A stretch of DNA of 8,656 nt, taken from Bacillota bacterium. GTDB taxonomy: Bacteria; Bacillota; Clostridia; Lachnospirales; Anaerotignaceae. The position numbers and the translations under genes are program-made. The stretch lies in assembly GCA_017547125.1 (NCBI GenBank), contig JAFYQL010000020.1, positions 1 through 8,656 on the forward strand, in the 5' to 3' direction. The stretch's first letter is position 1. Every line of letters starts with the position of its first letter. Below, one piece after another: positions 5,036 to 8,656 of the stretch. Below the pieces are notes generated by a model. It searched no databases, was not told the DNA's origin, and was given only the letters and a program-made list of their open reading frames with translations.

Positions 5036-5923
5036 TTAATCCCCTCCCATTAAATTATTAAGCTCTTCAGCGCCTATTATTCCGCCGCAGTCATTGCCTG
5101 CAAAAAGATTGCCCACAAAAATTCCTGCAGAAACATCAGCCATTATTTTTTTACCGTCACACCTGAAATTGCATCTGCATTTCAGACAGGCAAGGTTGCC
5201 CGCTCCTGCCGCAGTGGAAAATGATATCATTTCAAAATCATCTGATATGCCATAATTCTGCGCCAAAGCAAGTATATCCTCAGCCATTTTGCATTCTGCA
5301 ATTTCAACCACAAAACCATGTGGCAAAAGGCTTTTTATTTCAAAAAAAGAAACAATTATTATGCTTCTTCCGCCGGGGCTTTTTTCAAGCATACACCCAC
5401 TATCAACAAATACACGTATATCCGTTTTGTTTTCTCCCCAAAAAAGCTCTGCATCTATGTATTTTTTTCTTTCAAATATAATCTGCCGTATTTTCTTGTG
5501 CCATAGCCAGAATATCCCCAAAGCAGCAGTAAAGCATACGGCAAAAACCATAATTGTAAACGAAAAATAGTTGACCGCAAAATATTTAAGGTTTGAGTAT
5601 CCCGAAAGCCATACAAAAAATCCTGCCGTAAAGAACGATACCATCAGCATCACACTGCTTTGATGCATAAAGATCCTTATTTCCCTAGGTTTAAAATATG
5701 CCTTCACCATAAACCCAAGCAGAAAAACACCAAGCATCACATTTGCCACTGCACTGCCATAAAACACAATCTGAAAAGCACTGCCCATAAAAGCACTTGC
5801 AAAAGCAACCGTAACAGTCCTTTTAATTCCATTTTTGTATCTCAGCATCACCGCCGAGGCATAAATTATAAACAAATCCATAAAAAAATTTATGGAAAAA
5901 AGCATATCTGCGTAAATCTTCAT
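5036..5923 (-). CDS. spoIIGA: Pro-sigma-E processing membrane protease SpoIIGA
   Basis: A 295-residue polytopic protease of the sporulation septum that cuts pro-sigma-E, encoded by the next gene. Five hydrophobic segments fill the N-terminal half (about 5-25, 36-56, 57-76, 89-108, 116-140). A soluble aspartic-protease-like domain follows from about 150. Its catalytic Asp is probably Asp174 in VFVDSGC (171-177). Family members usually read DSGN followed by a D-P pair; here Cys replaces Asn and SP replaces DP, a noticeable divergence. The start MKIYADMLFSINFFMDL matches the usual family start. A GTG at 5932 is also in frame, but it lies within the ribosome binding site AGAGGTG (5930-5936), which serves the ATG at 5923 with proper spacing; I therefore chose the ATG. 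Only one base separates it from sigE. Promoter signals upstream suggest control by Spo0A. The pairing with sigE makes the identity secure. Confidence 0.95.
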   Translation of the reverse strand: MKIYADMLFSINFFMDLFIIYASAVMLRYKNGIKRTVTVAFASAFMGSAFQIVFYGSAVANVMLGVFLLGFMVKAYFKPREIRIFMHQSSVMLMVSFFTAGFFVWLSGYSNLKYFAVNYFSFTIMVFAVCFTAALGIFWLWHKKIRQIIFERKKYIDAELFWGENKTDIRVFVDSGCMLEKSPGGRSIIIVSFFEIKSLLPHGFVVEIAECKMAEDILALAQNYGISDDFEMISFSTAAGAGNLACLKCRCNFRCDGKKIMADVSAGIFVGNLFAGNDCGGIIGAEELNNLMGGD

Positions 5924-5942
5924 AGCCGACACCTCTATGAAA

Positions 5943-5975
5943 ATTATAAAAAAATAAGCACGGTTAATTTGCCAA
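5943..5975 (-). promoter_or_regulatory. Candidate spoIIG-type promoter with a 21-bp spacer
   Basis: On the minus strand TTGGCA (5970-5975) and a perfect TATAAT (5943-5948) are 21 bp apart. That is too long for ordinary sigma-A promoters but resembles the 22-bp spacing known for the Spo0A-activated B. subtilis spoIIG promoter. Transcription would begin near 5936, at the ribosome binding site, giving a very short leader of about 13 nt, which weakens the call. An alternative promoter (TTGTCG at 6014-6019 with TAAATA) lies upstream. Confidence 0.45.
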
Positions 5976-5982
5976 ACCGTGC
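5945..5982 (-). terminator. Hairpin with T-run just ahead of spoIIGA
   Basis: On the minus strand GCACGGTT (5975-5982) pairs perfectly with AACCGTGC (5958-5965) around a 9-nt loop, followed by TTA and seven T. It has the form of an intrinsic terminator and ends about 10 nt before the spoIIGA ribosome binding site. It may back up the ftsZ terminator, act in the spoIIGA leader, or be an inverted repeat read as DNA, since it overlaps the candidate -35 box. Confidence 0.6.
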
Positions 5983-5986
5983 CGAA
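5980..5986 (+). promoter_or_regulatory. Spo0A-box-like site next to the spoIIGA promoter
   Basis: TGCCGAA on the plus strand fits the Spo0A box consensus TGNCGAA exactly. It lies 4 bp upstream of the candidate -35 box, around -44 to -50 from the predicted start, where an activator touching sigma-A would sit. A 7-bp match can occur by chance. Confidence 0.4.
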
Positions 5987-6011
5987 AAATTATTTATATT
6001 TTGTTTTAAAA

Positions 6012-6020
6012 TACGACAAA
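6012..6020 (-). promoter_or_regulatory. Second Spo0A-box-like site upstream of spoIIGA
   Basis: TTTGTCGTA on the minus strand matches the Spo0A box TTTGTCGAA at 8 of 9 positions. It lies around -76 to -84 from the predicted spoIIGA start. It also overlaps the T-run of the ftsZ terminator, so part of the match may be incidental. Confidence 0.35.
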
Positions 6021-6046
6021 AAAGCCCGTCCAAATGGACAGGCTTT
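6016..6046 (-). terminator. Intrinsic terminator after ftsZ
   Basis: On the minus strand AAAGCCTGTCC (6036-6046) pairs with GGACGGGCTTT (6021-6031) over 11 bp, with one G-U wobble and a 4-nt loop, followed by six T. It lies 14 nt after the ftsZ stop codon. Confidence 0.92.
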
Positions 6047-6060
6047 AGTTTTAAAAATTA

Positions 6061-7185
6061 TCAGAATGATTTTCTTTTAAGGAAATCTGGAATACGGATT
6101 TCTTCGCCGTATGTATCTTCGTCAAAACCCTTGAAAGTAAATTTCTTTTCTTCAACCTTTTCTTCGATTGAAATCTGTGCTGTTTCAACATTTTCTTCGC
6201 CTGCGAAGATGCCTTTCATGCCTCTTCTCATATCGCTTTCGAAACCTGTTGCAATAACAGTAACGATAACTTCATCTTTAAGGTTTTCATTGATTGTTGA
6301 ACCAACGATGATTTCTGCATCTGTATCAACTAATTCGCTGATGATTGTAGCTGCTTCGTCAACTTCGAGAAGACCAAGTGATGAATCGCCTGTGAAGTTG
6401 ATAAGAACATACTTAGCACCATCAATTTTTGTTTCAAGAAGTGGGCTGGCAATAGCCTGTTTAGCTGCTTCTTCACACTTGTCATCGCCTTTGCCATAAC
6501 CGATACCCATGTGGGCGATGCCTTTGTTAGCCATAATTGTCTTAACGTCAGCAAAGTCAAGGTTGATCTGACCACTGTTTGAAATAAGATTTGCAATACC
6601 CTGAACGCCCTGACGAAGAACTTCGTCTGCTTTTCTGAAAGCTTCCTGCATGCTTGTCTTTTTGTCAACAATTGAAAGAAGTTTCTGGTTAGGGATTACA
6701 ACGAGTGTATCTACATTTTTCTTTAATTCTGCAATACCTTTTTCAGCGTTTGCCATTCTCTTTTTACCTTCAAAGTTGAAAGGCTTTGTAACAACGCCAA
6801 CTGTAAGGATGCCGAGATTTTTTGAAATTTCAGCAATCTTTGGAGCCGCACCTGTACCTGTGCCGCCACCCATACCGCATGTGATAAATACCATATCTGA
6901 GCCGTTAAGAGCGCCCTGGATTTCTTCTTTTGTTTCTTCTGCAGATTTCTGACCGATTTCAGGGTTACCGCCTGCGCCAAGACCTCTTGTAAGTTTTTCA
7001 CCAATCTGAACCTTTGTTGCTGATTTACTTCTTGAAAGGTCCTGAATATCTGTATTAACTGCAACGAATTCTACGCCGCTCATATTTTCTTCAATCATTC
7101 TGTCAACAGCATTGTTACCGCCGCCGCCAACACCTACTACCTTAATTATTGCAGGTACGCACTGACTTTCATCAAATTCAAGCAC
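6061..7185 (-). CDS. ftsZ: Cell division protein FtsZ
   Basis: A 374-residue tubulin-like GTPase that polymerises into the Z-ring at the division site. The N-terminal GTP-binding domain has VGVGGGGNNAV (17-27) and the tubulin signature GGGTGTG (106-112). The T7 synergy loop is NLDFADV (208-214), with Asp210 and Asp213 completing the GTPase site of the neighbouring subunit. The C-terminal activation domain runs to about 325. A short acidic linker of about 35 residues leads to the conserved tail peptide IRIPDFLKRK (363-372), which binds membrane anchors such as FtsA and SepF. The start is GTG at 7185: an in-frame TAA directly precedes it and GGGAGGT (7194-7200) is 8 nt upstream. It is separated from sbp by 102 bp with a candidate promoter, and ends at a strong terminator, so it can be transcribed alone. 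No ftsA lies upstream, unlike the classical ftsA-ftsZ order. Confidence 0.98.
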   Translation of the reverse strand: MLEFDESQCVPAIIKVVGVGGGGNNAVDRMIEENMSGVEFVAVNTDIQDLSRSKSATKVQIGEKLTRGLGAGGNPEIGQKSAEETKEEIQGALNGSDMVFITCGMGGGTGTGAAPKIAEISKNLGILTVGVVTKPFNFEGKKRMANAEKGIAELKKNVDTLVVIPNQKLLSIVDKKTSMQEAFRKADEVLRQGVQGIANLISNSGQINLDFADVKTIMANKGIAHMGIGYGKGDDKCEEAAKQAIASPLLETKIDGAKYVLINFTGDSSLGLLEVDEAATIISELVDTDAEIIVGSTINENLKDEVIVTVIATGFESDMRRGMKGIFAGEENVETAQISIEEKVEEKKFTFKGFDEDTYGEEIRIPDFLKRKSF

Positions 7186-7229
7186 TTATAACTACCTCCC
7201 CCGGAATATATCCATAACATATCACATAA

Positions 7230-7258
7230 ATTATACACTATGGCGAATAAAAATTCTA
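7230..7258 (-). promoter_or_regulatory. Candidate promoter of ftsZ
   Basis: A perfect TATAAT (7230-7235) on the minus strand has TAGAAT (7253-7258) 17 bp upstream, a weak -35 match. Transcription would begin near 7223, leaving a leader of about 38 nt before the GTG at 7185. Confidence 0.45.
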
Positions 7259-7287
7259 CCTTTTATTTAAATAAAATAAAAATTTAT

Positions 7288-7638
7288 TTATATTTTTTCC
7301 TTTTTTTCGTGTTTATTAAACAAAAATCTGCGTATATTTGCAAAATTCTGGAATACTCTTGAGCCAAACATAACTATTGCCGCAATAAGCAGCTCAATAT
7401 TAAGCTGTTCTCCAAGCCACACTATAAACGCCGCCAATACCGCATTTATAATAAAACCTGATATAAACACAATCTTATCAAACTTTCCTTCAAGTATTGC
7501 CACAATGCCGCCAAGCACAGTGTCGGCAAATGCAAGTATTGCCACTGCAACATATGAAGATGCCCATGAAGGAAAAGTATATGGACATTTAAATCCAATT
7601 ATTACCCCTGCTAGAACTCCTATAACAGGCCAAATCAT
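7288..7638 (-). CDS. sbp: Small basic membrane protein Sbp (DUF1290)
   Basis: A 116-residue membrane protein matching the small basic protein family found in division clusters of Bacillota. Hydrophobic segments lie at about 2-16, 26-48, 56-75 and 80-95. The conserved family pattern includes ADTVLGGI (38-45), GFIINAVLAAF (61-71) and the basic C-terminal tail from FANIRRFLF, rich in Lys and Arg. The function is not well established; in B. subtilis it sits between ylxX and ftsA. Here it follows the DUF881 gene by 2 bp, with its ribosome binding site GGAGGG inside the last codons of that gene, so the two are translationally linked. No clear terminator follows: the stretch before ftsZ holds only an A/T-only palindrome (7261-7276), so some read-through into ftsZ is possible. 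Confidence 0.92.
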   Translation of the reverse strand: MIWPVIGVLAGVIIGFKCPYTFPSWASSYVAVAILAFADTVLGGIVAILEGKFDKIVFISGFIINAVLAAFIVWLGEQLNIELLIAAIVMFGSRVFQNFANIRRFLFNKHEKKEKI

Positions 7639-7640
7639 AC

Positions 7641-8384
7641 TTATCCCTCCAATTCCGGTATGTGCGCTTCCTTGAACGAATTTGTTCCGCTATATGGCGC
7701 AATATCTATTTTTTCGTTTTTCTTTATTTCAAGTTCAATACCCCAAGGTCTGAGACTGTCAACAACACCACCCGGAAAAGTGAGTGCCGCTTCAAGTATA
7801 TCAGGGTCACCTATGGCAGAAATAACAAATGGCGCTGCTATCTTTACACCATTTACATTAACAACAGAGCCTGCACATCTTACAGAACTGTTGGCAACAA
7901 ATCTCTGTCCGTTTATAGATATAGCCTCTGCTCCCGCAGAAAAAAGCTCGTTAACAACACTTAAAATGTCTTCTGCATGCACAAGAAACGCACTCTGCTC
8001 AACACCCTCTGTTGTTGTTGCCTTTTTACTGTCGTTAAGTGTAACAGTAATACCGCGTCCTGTTACGGCAGTTCTTCCTGCCTCCATTCGCATTTCTTCC
8101 ATGCTTTTCATAATGCTCTGAAGTGCATCACTGCCCTCTGCAATAGTGGCTTCATATTCAGAAACCTTTTTCATGCTTGCATTAAGCTGCTCTTTAAGGT
8201 TATTATTTTCATTCTGAAGGCTTGTAAGCTGTGAAGAAAGTTCACTTACACGGTCAATTGTGTATACGCTTTTCTGCAATTTAACCGACTTTGCCTGTAT
8301 GCCGATAGTCACACCCAATACAATACAAATAATTGTTACAAAAGGTAAACCTTTGTGCCTTCTTCGTCTTCTTCTCACTGTCAT
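7641..8384 (-). CDS. DUF881 membrane-anchored coiled-coil protein (YlxW/YlxX family)
   Basis: A 247-residue protein of the DUF881 family, which accompanies ftsQ/divIB and sbp in many Bacillota. A run of six Arg (4-9) comes before one transmembrane helix (about 13-30), so the C-terminal part faces outward. A coiled coil rich in Leu, Gln and Asn spans about 38-95 (SELSSQLTSLQNENNNLKEQ). The DUF881 domain follows from about 103 to the end, with GRGITVTLND (109-118) and the region ending SLRPWGIELEI. The role is unclear; a part in division or envelope assembly is inferred from the neighbourhood. Three ATG codons stand in a row at 8390, 8387 and 8384. AAGG (8391-8394) overlaps or abuts the first two but stands 6 nt from the third, so 8384 is chosen. 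The gene follows ftsQ by 8 bp, and its ribosome binding site overlaps the ftsQ stop. Confidence 0.9.
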   Translation of the reverse strand: MTVRRRRRRHKGLPFVTIICIVLGVTIGIQAKSVKLQKSVYTIDRVSELSSQLTSLQNENNNLKEQLNASMKKVSEYEATIAEGSDALQSIMKSMEEMRMEAGRTAVTGRGITVTLNDSKKATTTEGVEQSAFLVHAEDILSVVNELFSAGAEAISINGQRFVANSSVRCAGSVVNVNGVKIAAPFVISAIGDPDILEAALTFPGGVVDSLRPWGIELEIKKNEKIDIAPYSGTNSFKEAHIPELEG

Positions 8385-8392
8385 CATCATCC

Positions 8393-8656
8393 TTATGTAA
8401 GATATTTAAAAACAATTGGCTTTGTAACATCACTTAAGTCAAGAGTCCCTCTGTCGCCTTCAGGAATCTGCTTTATAATTTCGCCCATTGCTCTTATTTT
8501 CTGGTCGCTGTCTGAAATATCACCAAGATTAATTTCAATCTTTTTGACATGAGCAATAATATTGTTTGTATCACTCACATCAATTCTTACAACGTTATCC
8601 AAAAGATCATATTTAGTCATCATCTGCGCTATAATTACCATTACGTTAAAGGCTTC
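8393..8656 (-). CDS. ftsQ: Cell division protein FtsQ/DivIB (3' part, cut by window edge)
   Basis: The last 87 residues of a protein that enters from the right edge; the open frame continues to base 8656 with no start. The visible part (EAFNVMVIIAQMM, then NVVRIDVSDTNNIIAHVKKI and INLGDISDSDQKIRAMGEII) matches the C-terminal FtsQ/DivIB domain. The strand-loop pattern I-D-V-S-D and the closing GTLDLSDV, meaning 'the value is shared across the subunits', is typical of this family. FtsQ/DivIB is a single-pass divisome protein whose extracytoplasmic domain binds FtsL and DivIC. The N-terminal transmembrane helix and POTRA domain lie outside the window. The position directly before DUF881 and sbp matches the B. 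subtilis divIB-ylxW-ylxX-sbp order and supports the call more than the fragment alone does. Confidence 0.85.
   Translation of the reverse strand, partial: EAFNVMVIIAQMMTKYDLLDNVVRIDVSDTNNIIAHVKKIEINLGDISDSDQKIRAMGEIIKQIPEGDRGTLDLSDVTKPIVFKYLT

Noticed and set aside
5924..5932. GTG at 5932 as the spoIIGA start
   Set aside because: It lies inside the AGAGGTG ribosome binding site that serves the ATG at 5923, and family members begin at the MKIY residues.
5660..6499. Plus-strand open frame of 279 codons opposite spoIIGA and ftsZ
   Set aside because: It is a shadow antisense to two secure genes, crosses both terminators, has skewed composition (many His, Lys and Ser) and lacks a ribosome binding site.
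7261..7276. A 16-bp palindrome between sbp and ftsZ as a terminator
   Set aside because: It consists only of A and T with no loop, so the hairpin would be weak; I see it as compositional.

Overview
The window looks like chromosomal core sequence from a low-GC, endospore-forming member of the Clostridia (Bacillota), perhaps Lachnospiraceae- or Eubacterium-like. The reasons are the spoIIGA-sigE pair beside ftsZ, AT-rich intergenic DNA, strong AGGAGG-type ribosome binding sites, and sigma-A-like promoters. I see no mobile element, tRNA, rRNA or CRISPR array. The placement in Clostridia is inference from gene content.

All genes but one lie on the minus strand, so the biological order runs from right to left. 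At the right edge is the 3' end of a division cluster: ftsQ/divIB (cut by the window end), a DUF881 (YlxW/YlxX-type) membrane protein, and the small basic membrane protein Sbp, all closely packed. ftsZ follows after about 100 bp with its own candidate promoter and a good terminator. Next come spoIIGA and sigE, one base apart, which encode the membrane protease that activates pro-sigma-E and pro-sigma-E itself. The region before spoIIGA holds Spo0A-box-like sites, a promoter with a long spacer like the B. subtilis spoIIG promoter, and a second hairpin.

In the middle, one plus-strand gene (3882-4253) encodes a small zinc-ribbon protein. It has its own promoter, a long inverted repeat just upstream, and a terminator shared with the converging sigE. 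Divergent from it is the glycolysis unit: a strong promoter with phased A-tracts, a 33-residue single-pass membrane peptide (3384-3485, too short for ordinary gene calling), a 160-nt intergenic stretch with three hairpins, then the glyceraldehyde-3-phosphate dehydrogenase gene. Further left is a family II, Mn-dependent pyrophosphatase with a CBS-DRTGG-CBS regulatory insert, with its own promoter and terminator. At the left edge is the 5' part of a PLP-dependent class I/II aminotransferase gene.

The least ordinary parts are the small membrane peptide and structured RNA ahead of gapA, the putative Spo0A-type spoIIG promoter with its overlapping hairpin, the operator-like repeats at the zinc-ribbon gene, and the lack of ftsA between sbp and ftsZ. 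Most gene calls are well-known families; the regulatory calls come from reading the sequence and are untested.
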